Positions 49,859-57,768 are shown, counted from the first letter of the stretch. The stretch is DNA of 64,000 bases from a virus (IMGVR_UViG_3300020172_006270:124001-188000), one strand, 5' to 3'. Notes: a model not told the origin generated them from the letters alone. Program-made: numbers and translations.

Positions 49859-50578
49859 ATGTATGATGCGGTCATTATTTCTGATTTACACCTTGGCAGC
49901 ACGATTTGTCAAGCAAAGCAAATTTTGAAGTTTTTGCATCTGATAGAAGAGGATCAGAGCTTCACACAGAGATTGATCCTCAATGGTGACGTTTTTGATT
50001 CATGGGACTTCCGGCGATTATGCAAGAATCAATGGAAGGTATTGTCAAAGCTAAGAAAACTTTCCGATGAAATTCAAATCATTTGGATCAACGGCAATCA
50101 CGATGGTCCAGCGGAGATTATTTCTCAGCTTTTAGGCATTGAGGTTGTTGAAGAACTTATATTTGAAAGTGGAGACAAAAAAGTATTGGCCTTGCATGGT
50201 CATATTTTTGATGACTTCATTAGTGATTACCCTGTGCTTACTTGTTTGGCCGATCAGATTTATCGCTGGCTTCAAAAGATTCATATCTATTGGGCCAGAA
50301 GTGCAAAGAAGTGCAGCAAGACATTTCTTCGTTGCTCCGATAAGATTGAACGAGATGCAAAGAAATATGCTATTGCAAAAAAATGTCAAATAGTGTGTTG
50401 TGGTCATACGCATTTAGAAATAGAGCATCCAGGTGAAATAGGTTATTTCAATAGTGGATGCTGGACAGAACTGCCTTGTACTTATTTGATCGTTTCCAAT
50501 GGAGATGTGTTTGTACACAAATTTTATGATGAGCAAGCAAATAATCATAGCGACGGATGCGTGGGAGCCGCAGCTTAA
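49859..50578 (+). CDS. Metallophosphoesterase, LpxH-like
   Basis: 239 aa. ISDLHLGS, LNGDVFDSW, INGNHDG, LHGHIFDD and CGHTHLE are the metal-binding motifs of calcineurin-like phosphoesterases, spaced as in UDP-2,3-diacylglucosamine pyrophosphatase (LpxH). Overlaps a GT4 glycosyltransferase gene by about 50 nt; the two form a pair known from lipid A/glycolipid loci. Exact substrate unknown. Confidence 0.8.
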   Translation: MYDAVIISDLHLGSTICQAKQILKFLHLIEEDQSFTQRLILNGDVFDSWDFRRLCKNQWKVLSKLRKLSDEIQIIWINGNHDGPAEIISQLLGIEVVEELIFESGDKKVLALHGHIFDDFISDYPVLTCLADQIYRWLQKIHIYWARSAKKCSKTFLRCSDKIERDAKKYAIAKKCQIVCCGHTHLEIEHPGEIGYFNSGCWTELPCTYLIVSNGDVFVHKFYDEQANNHSDGCVGAAA

Positions 50579-51542
50579 CGGCGTTGCCCGCACACTCAAA
50601 CAAACTGCATACTGTCTCTCACAGATGGGACACACAGTCCAGGTTATTCAACCTGGACTCTTTCGTTCCGTTCCATGTCCATTCTCTTCTGACGTTAGAT
50701 TGGCATACGGGATTAAGTCCAAGTATTTAGCAGATGTGATTCAGCGACCTTGTGCGGTTCACATCTCGACAGAAGGGCCGATAGGCTTGGCTGTTCGTAG
50801 ACATTGCATTAAAAACAAAATACCTTTCACCACTGCTTACCACACCAAGTTTCCTGAGTATTTGAAAAAATATACTCACGTTCCGCTTTGGATGACAAGA
50901 AGTTACTTGAGATGGTTTCACGGACCTTCTGAAGCAATCATGGCGACCACGCCGAGCTTGATGTCTTCTGTTAAAGGCATAAAGATTAAGTCTGATGTGA
51001 AACTTTGGACTCGTGGAGTTGATTTTGGTTTGTTTCATCCTCGGCCAAAAACCATTGCGATGGATAAGCCAGTTGGAATATACGTTGGAAGAATATCAAA
51101 AGAAAAAAGCATCGAAGACTTCTTGTCCCTGGATTTGGACATTGAAAAAATCGTGGTCGGCGATGGGCCTATTCTGAATAATCTTAAACGAAAATATCCA
51201 CAAGCAATATTTACTGGTCCTTTAAGGGGCGAAGCATTAGCTCAGATGTATTGCAACGCAGATGTGTTTGTTTTCCCAAGTAAAACTGACACTTTCGGAT
51301 TGGTCGTATTGGAATCAATTGCGTGTGGCGTGCCTGTGGCCTGCTATCCAGTCGAAGGTCCAGGCGAGATCATTGGAGATGGACAAAATCCGGGTATAGG
51401 CAAAGCCTCGTGGGATTTGAAAGAGGCAGTAGAACACTGCCTAAAAATAAAATCCGTGCAAGCCTGTTTGACGTTTGCAAAAAAGCATTCGTGGGAGGCT
51501 TGCACGGATCAGTTTTTCAATAACTTAACTTTTGCGGATTAA
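50529..51542 (+). CDS. GT4 glycosyltransferase
   Basis: 337 aa from the ATG at 50529 (50526 also possible), overlapping the phosphoesterase gene. TDAWEPQLNGVARTL, TRGVDFGLFHP, IYVGRISKEKS and PSKTDTFGLVVLESIACG match GT4 enzymes of the glycolipid/mannosyl type. With the LpxH-like enzyme it may glycosylate a lipid. Confidence 0.85.
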   Translation: MSKQIIIATDAWEPQLNGVARTLKQTAYCLSQMGHTVQVIQPGLFRSVPCPFSSDVRLAYGIKSKYLADVIQRPCAVHISTEGPIGLAVRRHCIKNKIPFTTAYHTKFPEYLKKYTHVPLWMTRSYLRWFHGPSEAIMATTPSLMSSVKGIKIKSDVKLWTRGVDFGLFHPRPKTIAMDKPVGIYVGRISKEKSIEDFLSLDLDIEKIVVGDGPILNNLKRKYPQAIFTGPLRGEALAQMYCNADVFVFPSKTDTFGLVVLESIACGVPVACYPVEGPGEIIGDGQNPGIGKASWDLKEAVEHCLKIKSVQACLTFAKKHSWEACTDQFFNNLTFAD

Positions 51543-51715
51543 CGATCAGAATAACTCCTGGGGACATAAGCATCCCATTCCCATTTATCTGACCAGCTTT
51601 GCCATTCTACATTTCTGTATCGCTTGTTTGGCTTTTGTTTGATTTCAATATTTGAGGCCCGAATATCAACATGATAGACGGGCTTTTCAAATACAAAAAA
51701 ATTACAATAGTCCAC
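51539..51715 (-). pseudogene. Possible small gene or remnant (58 codons)
   Basis: Open from a GTG at 51715 to TAA at 51539, reading VDYCNFFVFEKPVYHVDIRA and ending AYVPRSYSDR. The frame is open up to a TAA near 51757 and the reading looks protein-like (Trp, Tyr, Lys), but no ATG or ribosome site exists. Either a GTG-started small gene or the tail of a broken gene. The region 51543-51743 has nothing else. Confidence 0.3.
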
Positions 51716-51743
51716 AAAATTGAAAGACGTGAAAAGCCTTTCA

Positions 51744-52202
51744 CTATCTGATGTTTAAGCTAAAGCCTGGAACTCTCAGCGAGAACCCTGGTGGGCAATG
51801 CTGCTCGTGATAGTATGGACGATTGCAGCCACGATCATGAACTCCGATCTGGTAGCCCTGAACATATTCTGGGCAGTTCTGACGCATTCCTAGACCACTC
51901 CATCCATCTGAATATCCCTGCCAGAATTCGTTTCTGTTGTGATATTGTGGATAGGCTTGTGGGTATGGACGACCAATGATGATCTGTTGTGCTGGTGGCG
52001 TCACGATGATTTGTGGCGCAGGTTGCTGTTGTGCTGGTCTTTCTCTTGGGAAATTGCCCTTGAAGTGCGGAGTGCTTATTTCGATCCGATCTCGGTGATC
52101 GCAATGCTCATCTTCGTCAAGAAGCCATTTTCCTGTAATGACAATCGCTACGAATCCTAACAGACCCACAACGATAACAGCGACAGAGTTGTTGTTGCTC
52201 AT
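51744..52202 (-). CDS. Membrane-anchored protein with GY-DGW domain
   Basis: 152 aa, ATG at 52202 after GGAGGAAGAT. N-terminal anchor SVAVIVVGLLGFVAIVITG, a Pro/Gln-rich linker, then FWQGYSDGWSGLGM...YVQGYQIGVHDR. The C-terminal pattern GY-x-DGW-x-G...Y-x-x-G-x-x-x-G-x-x-DR also occurs in the protein at 57769. Role unknown, at the membrane surface. Confidence 0.7.
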   Translation of the reverse strand: MSNNNSVAVIVVGLLGFVAIVITGKWLLDEDEHCDHRDRIEISTPHFKGNFPRERPAQQQPAPQIIVTPPAQQIIIGRPYPQAYPQYHNRNEFWQGYSDGWSGLGMRQNCPEYVQGYQIGVHDRGCNRPYYHEQHCPPGFSLRVPGFSLNIR

Positions 52203-52241
52203 ATCTTCCTCCATGTTGATTGATGATTTCTCTATCAAATG

Positions 52242-52247
52242 TATTTA
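52242..52247 (-). promoter_or_regulatory. TAAATA box with leader
   Basis: TAAATACATTT on the minus strand, 40 nt before the start at 52202. The extended TAAATACATT also occurs at 55388 and 59946. Confidence 0.5.
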
Positions 52248-52309
52248 TGTCTTTCTAAGGGCTTTTTTGAATAATCAAAGTTGCTTATAATGCACTCAGG
52301 AGAAAATAC

Positions 52310-52807
52310 ATGGGTCAGAAGTTTATTTGGTCTGCGGAATGGAGAGACGATAAGACATGGCAGCTTATCGCACCGCCTGCTCCTGTACAAATTGGCACAC
52401 GTCCACATTTGACCATAGAAGAAATAGCCGTGCAGCATGGCAATAATACTGCGTGGATACCCGGCAAGGCATCCTGGAATGAAACAAAGATCACCTATAA
52501 CGACGTAGAAAATGAAGAAGGTGGTGCGTTGTTTATGCGATGGGTGTCTGAGCAATATCGTGCCTTAGACACAACAGAAAGCCGTGGCTGGCAATCAGAA
52601 CGAGCGACAGTTATTTTGAGGCTACATGGTGGAAATGGTGAAGTTTTAGAAGTGTGGTACTTGGAAGATTCTTTTATCACCGCTCTGGATTTTGGCTGTC
52701 CAGGCTACACTAGCTCCTTAGATTACGAGCTAAATGTTGCTGTTAGATATTCCGATGTCAGCTATTCGACACCTGATCCTAAAACATGGCTGAAGCCACT
52801 TACTTGA
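52310..52807 (+). CDS. Tail-tube-like virion protein
   Basis: 165 aa, CAGGAG before the ATG and TATAAT at 52286-52291. The second half has the strand order of tail-tube proteins: ATVILRLHGGNGEVLEVWYL followed by EDSFITALDFG and SLDYELNVAVRYSDVSY, as in T4 gp19-type proteins. The fold is inferred from pattern only. Overlaps the convergent minus gene by 8 nt. Confidence 0.45.
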   Translation: MGQKFIWSAEWRDDKTWQLIAPPAPVQIGTRPHLTIEEIAVQHGNNTAWIPGKASWNETKITYNDVENEEGGALFMRWVSEQYRALDTTESRGWQSERATVILRLHGGNGEVLEVWYLEDSFITALDFGCPGYTSSLDYELNVAVRYSDVSYSTPDPKTWLKPLT

Positions 52808-53000
52808 CGGGAACTGCTGTTGCACCACCTGCTCCTTTGCAAGCTCCACCTGGGCCGGGACCACCACCCATGCCACACAATTTTAGATCGTGTGGTTTTG
52901 GAGTTGTATCTTTTGGGCCGGGCTTAAACAAAGAGTCTTGAGCCTTCCCTTTGCTGATCCAACCGCCTTCGTTCAATGATAGCCAATGTTTGAAATCCAT
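52800..53000 (-). CDS. Small protein with capsid-targeting-like start (66 aa)
   Basis: MDFKHWLSLNEGG: F-x-x-W-L-x-L-N-E, one of the clearest copies. Then a short Gly/Pro/Lys tail. TACATA lies four bases before the ATG. After cleavage at LNE little would remain, so a packaged peptide is likely. Confidence 0.65.
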   Translation of the reverse strand: MDFKHWLSLNEGGWISKGKAQDSLFKPGPKDTTPKPHDLKLCGMGGGPGPGGACKGAGGATAVPVK

Positions 53001-53004
53001 GAAG

Positions 53005-53010
53005 TATGTA
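53005..53010 (-). promoter_or_regulatory. TACATA box 4 nt before ATG (leaderless-type late promoter)
   Basis: Minus strand TACATA, CTTC, ATG at 53000. Sits 16 nt after a terminator. Confidence 0.45.
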
Positions 53011-53026
53011 CGCTCGGCGCATAAAA

Positions 53027-53052
53027 AAAGGACGGCATGAAAGCCGTCCTTT
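53027..53052 (-). terminator. Rho-independent terminator
   Basis: 10-bp stem AAAGGACGGC / GCCGTCCTTT, 6-nt loop, T7 on the minus strand. Ends the gene at 53073-53558. Confidence 0.9.
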
Positions 53053-53072
53053 ATCCTTCCCGCAATTGGGTA

Positions 53073-53558
53073 CTACTTCTTCAACTGATACAACCCACGT
53101 CCCGACCGTTCGATGTAGCCACGTTTGACCATCCGACTCAGTTCGACACTAGGATTGGTGGAGTTTCCGTGCTTCTCCAGGAAGTCTTTGATTTGCTTCG
53201 TGTCCAACGGCCTTCCGTTCTTGCGAAGACATTCTGTAATCAAAGTTCCCGTCGCATCAGACGGTTCACGAGTTCGACTTTCAGACCTTGGAGGCTGACT
53301 CAGGGTTTGACTCATCAATGGGCCGACATGCTTCCTCAACGAGTCTCGTAAATCGTTGATTTGATTCTCGTGGCCTTTGATGTCCTGTTTCCGTTCCTCG
53401 ATCTGTTCTTCGTGCCATTTGATCTTCTCCAAGACCTTTCCAATGGCATTGTGAAGTCCAAGAATCTCTTGTTCGTCCGTGTCGGCAATGACCGGGGCGA
53501 CAATCTTTTCCGGTTCTTCTGTTGCGGTGGCGTCCATGCCCTCTTGCGTTGTAGTCAT
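53073..53558 (-). CDS. Coiled-coil plus winged-helix protein
   Basis: 161 aa. Residues about 30-80 form a coiled coil (LEKIKWHEEQIEERKQDIKG). Residues about 105-160 fit a winged helix (ITECLRKNGRPLDTKQIKDF; VELSRMVKRGYIERSGRGLY). Probable dimeric DNA-binding regulator. A TTGCAT-16 nt-TAAAAT promoter lies upstream. Confidence 0.65.
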   Translation of the reverse strand: MTTTQEGMDATATEEPEKIVAPVIADTDEQEILGLHNAIGKVLEKIKWHEEQIEERKQDIKGHENQINDLRDSLRKHVGPLMSQTLSQPPRSESRTREPSDATGTLITECLRKNGRPLDTKQIKDFLEKHGNSTNPSVELSRMVKRGYIERSGRGLYQLKK

Positions 53559-53630
53559 AGTTTGACTCCGTGAGGGGTTGACCAGCAGAAATGTAATTGG
53601 ACGGCACGCTGATCTGTACTGCCAAGTTTT

Positions 53631-53658
53631 ATTTTACTTGGTGGACAACCGAATGCAA
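53631..53658 (-). promoter_or_regulatory. Sigma-70-like promoter
   Basis: Minus strand: TTGCAT (53653-53658), 16-nt spacer, TAAAAT (53631-53636). Leader to 53558 about 70 nt. Confidence 0.45.
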
Positions 53659-53666
53659 GCAGAATC

Positions 53667-53978
53667 TTATCCGTCGAATTGAGAAACTTCCCAAGGATCG
53701 GTGATGCTTCTGTGGACTTTTGTTGGCTTTACAACCCCATAATCAACAAAAGCCTCATCAATTAGTTTCTTTCCATAACGTGTCAAAATGTCCTTGGTTG
53801 GAATGAACACATTTGGATCAAGGACAACTGGCGTTTGCGTGATGGGAATATATGGTGCGTAGAAATATCCGCTGTCCATATAGGAACTTCCTTTGAATCC
53901 CATGAGATTTCCCCCGCCCGAAAAAAGAGGGTCTTTATAGGTTTTGAGTCGTATTTCTTTTGGTTCTCGGTCGATCAT
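53667..53978 (-). CDS. Free-standing copy of the C-terminal part of the major capsid protein
   Basis: 103 aa. Residues 14-72 align with the end of the capsid protein at 61296: YKDPLF, SYMDSGYFY, TQTPVVLDP and ILTRYGKKL are shared, 44 of 59 by my hand count. The DNA has diverged at many third positions, so it is an old, kept copy. It starts MIDREPKEIR, TATAAT ends 5 nt before its ATG, and it ends ITDPWEVSQFDG, a peptide also at the start of the protein at 55508. It may be a capsid-vertex or accessory piece, or a regulator of assembly. Confidence 0.7.
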   Translation of the reverse strand: MIDREPKEIRLKTYKDPLFSGGGNLMGFKGSSYMDSGYFYAPYIPITQTPVVLDPNVFIPTKDILTRYGKKLIDEAFVDYGVVKPTKVHRSITDPWEVSQFDG

Positions 53979-53983
53979 ATTTC

Positions 53984-53989
53984 ATTATA
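53984..53989 (-). promoter_or_regulatory. TATAAT box 5 nt before ATG (leaderless-type promoter)
   Basis: Minus strand TATAAT, GAAAT, ATG at 53978. No Shine-Dalgarno. Confidence 0.45.
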
Positions 53990-54020
53990 TTCACTTTCAA
54001 AGAATATGTACATCGGGAGA

Positions 54021-54026
54021 TAAATA
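54021..54026 (+). promoter_or_regulatory. TAAATA box 4 nt before ATG (leaderless-type late promoter)
   Basis: TAAATA, AGCT, ATG at 54031. A GGGAG 11-16 nt upstream could serve as a weak ribosome site if the transcript starts earlier. Confidence 0.55.
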
Positions 54027-54030
54027 AGCT

Positions 54031-54762
54031 ATGAACTTTTCAGAATGGTTATCAACTAATGAAGCTCGCTGGCGAGGCCCCGTAGGTGGAGCCTTTGGCC
54101 GTGATTCTCGTCGTATGCAACAACAACAAAAGCCGGTGACACCTGTGGCAAAACCAGAAGAAGAATCGCCCAAGCCAGATTTAGGACATGCTCCCAACCC
54201 TGCTGAACGTACTCCACCGCCTCAAATGCGTATGGGCAATAGGTTCCAGAATATTGACCAGAGAGTTCAATATGGAAAGAGCATTGAAAAGCAAATATTT
54301 GATAGCTTGGTTCGATGTGGGATGAAGCTCCGTGAACCGTCCAGCCAAGAAGATATGTACGACAAGATTGACGGCTGGTGGGAAACGCCGAGTGGTGAGA
54401 AGCCTATTCAGATCAAATATCGTGACACCGGAGATGATATTCTCTTCGAGGTAATGAAGGATTATCGACGTGGCGTGCCAGGAAGAGACATGGTTGGTAA
54501 AGCTGAGTTTTATGCCGTGCTAACTCGTGCCGGAGGCAAAATCGTATTAGTGAGCGTTGCAGAAGCCAAAAAGCTCATAGAAGAGATGCGTACCAGAGCC
54601 GAAGATGAAGGGTTTGACCAGCGTGGCAACTTCCGCATGGGTGGTGCAATATTGCGAGTTCGACCTGATCCACGATCACAACAAGATAAACTCATGGCGT
54701 ATATTCCGGTTTCAATGCTCAAGCAAATCACGCCGCCATGTTCTGCCCAAGTAAAATTCTAA
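54031..54762 (+). CDS. Capsid-targeted PD-(D/E)XK nuclease-like protein
   Basis: 243 aa. MNFSEWLSTNEAR carries the module with TNE as the cut site. A Pro/Gln-rich linker (about 30-68) follows, then a domain with E86 (YGKSIEKQIF), D114 (DKIDGWW) and Q127-I-K129 (PIQIKYR), the order of the restriction-fold nuclease site. I infer a nuclease packaged in the head and injected. It is followed 7 nt later by a methyltransferase. Confidence 0.7.
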   Translation: MNFSEWLSTNEARWRGPVGGAFGRDSRRMQQQQKPVTPVAKPEEESPKPDLGHAPNPAERTPPPQMRMGNRFQNIDQRVQYGKSIEKQIFDSLVRCGMKLREPSSQEDMYDKIDGWWETPSGEKPIQIKYRDTGDDILFEVMKDYRRGVPGRDMVGKAEFYAVLTRAGGKIVLVSVAEAKKLIEEMRTRAEDEGFDQRGNFRMGGAILRVRPDPRSQQDKLMAYIPVSMLKQITPPCSAQVKF

Positions 54763-54769
54763 GGGCTAT

Positions 54770-55390
54770 ATGCTTAAAATTTTAAGGTCAAATGTGCCAT
54801 CAACTCGTTTGGAATTGATTTCACATCTAATCCAAGAACTTGATTATAAAACTTACTTGGAAATTGGTGTGGGTGTATTCGATACCTTTAATCACATTGA
54901 ATGCCCACATAAAGTCTGTGTAGACCCGGCTAATGTCGAGGCCACATATCACATGACTTCAGATCAGTTCTTTGCCATCAATACGCAAAAGTTCGATTTG
55001 ATCTTTATTGATGGACTGCATCAGTCAGATCAAGTCGATAAAGACATCCTTAATTCTTTGAAGTGCATCAATGAAGGCGGCACTATTGTCGTGCATGATT
55101 GCAACCCTTTTCTGGAAGAACACCAAACATATTTTCAAACCACTATTGCATGGACTGGTGATGTTTGGAAGTCCTTTGTGAAGTTCCGTAATTCATGGAA
55201 CCTGCCTGCATATGTGGTGAATATTGATTGGGGGTGTGGCGTGATTGAATGCGACATCCCTGCAACTCAAATCCATAATTTCAACAGAAGCATCAGTTGG
55301 AATGAGTTTGCTATTGAAAAGGACAAATTGTTGGGGCTAATTCATCCAAATGAACTTATGGAAAAAGTGAAGTCTCGCCAGAAAGGATAA
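54770..55390 (+). CDS. SAM-dependent methyltransferase (class I, methyltransferase-24-like)
   Basis: 206 aa. YLEIGVGVFDTFNHI binds SAM; FDLIFIDGLHQSDQVDKDIL and GGTIVVHDCNPF match methyltransferase-24 type. Could act on glycan or protein. Next to the nuclease gene, but its sequence is not that of a DNA methyltransferase. Confidence 0.75.
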   Translation: MLKILRSNVPSTRLELISHLIQELDYKTYLEIGVGVFDTFNHIECPHKVCVDPANVEATYHMTSDQFFAINTQKFDLIFIDGLHQSDQVDKDILNSLKCINEGGTIVVHDCNPFLEEHQTYFQTTIAWTGDVWKSFVKFRNSWNLPAYVVNIDWGCGVIECDIPATQIHNFNRSISWNEFAIEKDKLLGLIHPNELMEKVKSRQKG

Positions 55391-55393
55391 ATA
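55388..55393 (+). promoter_or_regulatory. TAAATA box with leader
   Basis: TAAATACATT, about 30 nt before a small ORF at 55423 that has AGGAGG. Confidence 0.5.
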
Positions 55394-55422
55394 CATTCGG
55401 TTCCTTTGGCATAGGAGGCTGT

Positions 55423-55539
55423 ATGAACCGAATATGGAAATTCATCAAGGAGATTTTTCACGACGATGGATCGTGGGGAAAAATCGAAGCAGCACACATC
55501 AGAAGACTCATTTTGTTGTATTATCGGCGTCGGGATTAG
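55423..55539 (+). CDS. Small ORF (38 aa)
   Basis: ATG 6 nt after AGGAGG, with a late-type box upstream. Begins MNRIWKFIKEIFHDDGSWGK and ends basic. Amphipathic start with a Trp/Phe face. The TAG at 55537 lies 32 nt inside the convergent gene at 55508. Likely a real peptide gene, function unknown. Confidence 0.5.
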   Translation: MNRIWKFIKEIFHDDGSWGKIEAAHIRRLILLYYRRRD

Positions 55540-55885
55540 GCATTTGATGATAGTTTTTTCCTTTACCTAAACAAGCCTGCTCGATAAGCGCAATGTAGTA
55601 ATCATCAAGATTGTCGATGCCGAGTTCTTGCTCGCCGAATCCGTTTTTGCGAAGCAAGTTTCTCATACTCATGCCCCAACCAAAATGGTGCGTCACCCAC
55701 CATCTGGTTGGGCTTTCTTGTATCATATCTGATACAACTTCAATCAAAGGCCGCTCAGGGTCTTTGTCTTCTTCTTTGCCTGTCTGTTGGGATAGCCAGT
55801 TATTCAAAAAAATAATGGCACCATCCAATGTCTTAGGCGGTGAGTCTTTGCTTACTTCCCAAGGGTCGGTGATTTTGCGTGTCAT
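55508..55885 (-). CDS. DUF6794-like small protein (125 aa)
   Basis: ATG at 55885 overlaps the stop of the nucleoside hydrolase gene (ATGA). Begins MTRKITDPWEVSKDSPP, sharing ITDPWEVS with the capsid fragment at 53667. The later HHFGWGMSMRNLLRKNGFGE resembles DUF6794-type proteins. Role unknown. Confidence 0.55.
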   Translation of the reverse strand: MTRKITDPWEVSKDSPPKTLDGAIIFLNNWLSQQTGKEEDKDPERPLIEVVSDMIQESPTRWWVTHHFGWGMSMRNLLRKNGFGEQELGIDNLDDYYIALIEQACLGKGKNYHQMPNPDADNTTK

Positions 55886-56760
55886 CTTCCATCCAATAAA
55901 TGCGACCAAAGTAAATCGTAATCAATATCAGCCAGGATATAATCCCCTTCGGGATTAGGCTTCGTGGTCCAACCACTTTCTTCTTTCACGGCATTGCCAC
56001 GAATCCATTTGCCGATCTCAGGATGCAGATGGCAAGCAGCGGCAGTAGGGTCGTGAAACTTTTTGGAATCATGTCGTTCCAAATACATCAATGCTGCCTT
56101 CTCAAAGAGATTGTGTGCAGCGACGTTTTTAACGACAACTTGATTGTCTCTCTTTTCCCAGGCTTCTTTGTTGAATAGAACCGTGTGACAAATGTTCTTG
56201 CCGACCATTCGTCGCTCACCAATATTGCCTGAAAGGAATGTAACGCCAGCAGGCCGGTCCCCATTCAGGTTGAACGTCGGCATCCAGTTCTTTCCCTCGA
56301 AATCAAGGTGTGGTTGCTTGGGGCCATAGAGAGAATAAGGCAGGAAGCCGCCCTGCATTGTGGCCCTTTTGAAATGAGTCTCAGGGTGTTTGCTCATGTA
56401 TTTGCCAACACTCGAAACCGGGCCGATGATAAACAACTCACTCTCCGGGTAAGCGGCGACAACATCTTGAATGATGTCTACGCCTAACCCGTCAGCTTTC
56501 TGCTCAAGAGGGTAGTTATACTCCTTGAGCAGTTGATGATGAATCGAACCTGAAGACAGCTTGGTTCTATCAGTCTTGCTCGTACCGATAGGGATTTTTA
56601 GCCCGGTTTCCTCACATAGAAATCTGGCAATGGCTATCTGATCGGGGTCGCCCGGAGAAATGAGTATGGCTCGAAGATTGACCCCGGCTGCGATCAGATA
56701 AGAGATCGCAAAGAAATCATCAGGGTCATGACCAATATCTGTTTCTACAATTAAATCCAT
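55882..56760 (-). CDS. Inosine/uridine-type nucleoside hydrolase
   Basis: 292 aa from the ATG at 56760. ETDIGHDPDDFFAI is the Ca-binding D-x-x-x-DD motif of the IU-nucleoside hydrolase family; the later HDPTAAACHLHPE supplies His. It splits nucleosides into base and ribose. In this phage it may free nicotinamide or bases for salvage. Ends by ATGA overlap with the next gene. Confidence 0.8.
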   Translation of the reverse strand: MDLIVETDIGHDPDDFFAISYLIAAGVNLRAILISPGDPDQIAIARFLCEETGLKIPIGTSKTDRTKLSSGSIHHQLLKEYNYPLEQKADGLGVDIIQDVVAAYPESELFIIGPVSSVGKYMSKHPETHFKRATMQGGFLPYSLYGPKQPHLDFEGKNWMPTFNLNGDRPAGVTFLSGNIGERRMVGKNICHTVLFNKEAWEKRDNQVVVKNVAAHNLFEKAALMYLERHDSKKFHDPTAAACHLHPEIGKWIRGNAVKEESGWTTKPNPEGDYILADIDYDLLWSHLLDGR

Positions 56761-56767
56761 GTTGACA

Positions 56768-57718
56768 TTATACCTTCTTCCTGTTCGGGGAGAAGCCATT
56801 CATTAAAACGTGCAGGGAGTCTAGTCTGGTGTATTCTTCAAATGTCATCCACTCGCTGCCAGTCAACAACAGTCTTGCTATTTCTCTTTTACTTTCTTTT
56901 TGAGCCTTGGTCCAGTCCAAGTGATGGATGTGCTTCCATAGTCCAACCGTGTAATATACAGCAACAACGAGCAGCACGTCCACATATGGCAGTTTCTTTT
57001 GTATTTCATGCAACCGTTCTTTGGTGGCATACAGATAAACGTCTGGATACATGCGGTGCATACTTTCTGGGCCTCTCACATGCAGAGCTTTGACTTCGTG
57101 TTCTATTTGAGTCTTCTCAACCAAGGCACAATACAGACCAAATTCATCAAAGGTGTCTGGGTTCTGATACATCGACATGGTGATATGACCACCGAATTCT
57201 TCGTCATATTTCTTTTGGTTTTTGGTCAAGAACGTATTGCGAACAAAAGAGAAGTCGATGCCGAACTCGATTGCATTTTGGACAATGCTGCTGTGAATCG
57301 CCTGAGCGCCTTCCCAAATCCTGTTGTGCATAATTTGGTCGTTCAACATGATGTTGCGATATGACCCACGAGGCAGAAATCCACGAATCATTTTGGGATC
57401 ATCTTGAATGGGCGGCTTTGCGAAGAACCAAATATCCTCTTCCATAAACAAAAACCATTCAGGATATATTTGGTACTCTTTTATGATTCTGGGAAAATGT
57501 TTCCAAAAGTTGATGAATCCGTTTTCCGTCACATTCTGGGCAATGAAGGGAATGTAGGTAACTTGATTGTCGTTCTTCAGGCCGAAAGACTCAATAAAAG
57601 CTGGCAATGTAATGATGAAAATGTGATCGTCTTCCGACAACGCCCACTTCAAGTTTCGTACATGAATGTCAATTCCATCAGGAAATTGGCCGACCATCGT
57701 GATAGATGCAACTCGCAT
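56768..57718 (-). CDS. Glycosyltransferase-like protein (316 aa)
   Basis: GT-A-like start RVASITMVGQFPDGIDIHVR and an acidic motif PEWFLFMEEDIWFFAK at about residues 86-101. C-terminal helical region. Divergent from the small membrane protein at 57769. Substrate unknown. Confidence 0.6.
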   Translation of the reverse strand: MRVASITMVGQFPDGIDIHVRNLKWALSEDDHIFIITLPAFIESFGLKNDNQVTYIPFIAQNVTENGFINFWKHFPRIIKEYQIYPEWFLFMEEDIWFFAKPPIQDDPKMIRGFLPRGSYRNIMLNDQIMHNRIWEGAQAIHSSIVQNAIEFGIDFSFVRNTFLTKNQKKYDEEFGGHITMSMYQNPDTFDEFGLYCALVEKTQIEHEVKALHVRGPESMHRMYPDVYLYATKERLHEIQKKLPYVDVLLVVAVYYTVGLWKHIHHLDWTKAQKESKREIARLLLTGSEWMTFEEYTRLDSLHVLMNGFSPNRKKV

Positions 57719-57746
57719 TTAACCCCCGAATTTTTCTGGTGTGCAG

Positions 57747-57752
57747 TATATA
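57747..57752. promoter_or_regulatory. Bidirectional TATATA box
   Basis: Between divergent genes starting at 57718 (minus) and 57769 (plus). Confidence 0.4.
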
Positions 57753-57768
57753 CGGTAAAGGAGGACTT

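Noticed and set aside
53667-53978. Capsid fragment as a recent pseudogene
   Set aside because: The frame is intact, divergence is mostly at silent-looking positions, and it has its own promoter box and start.
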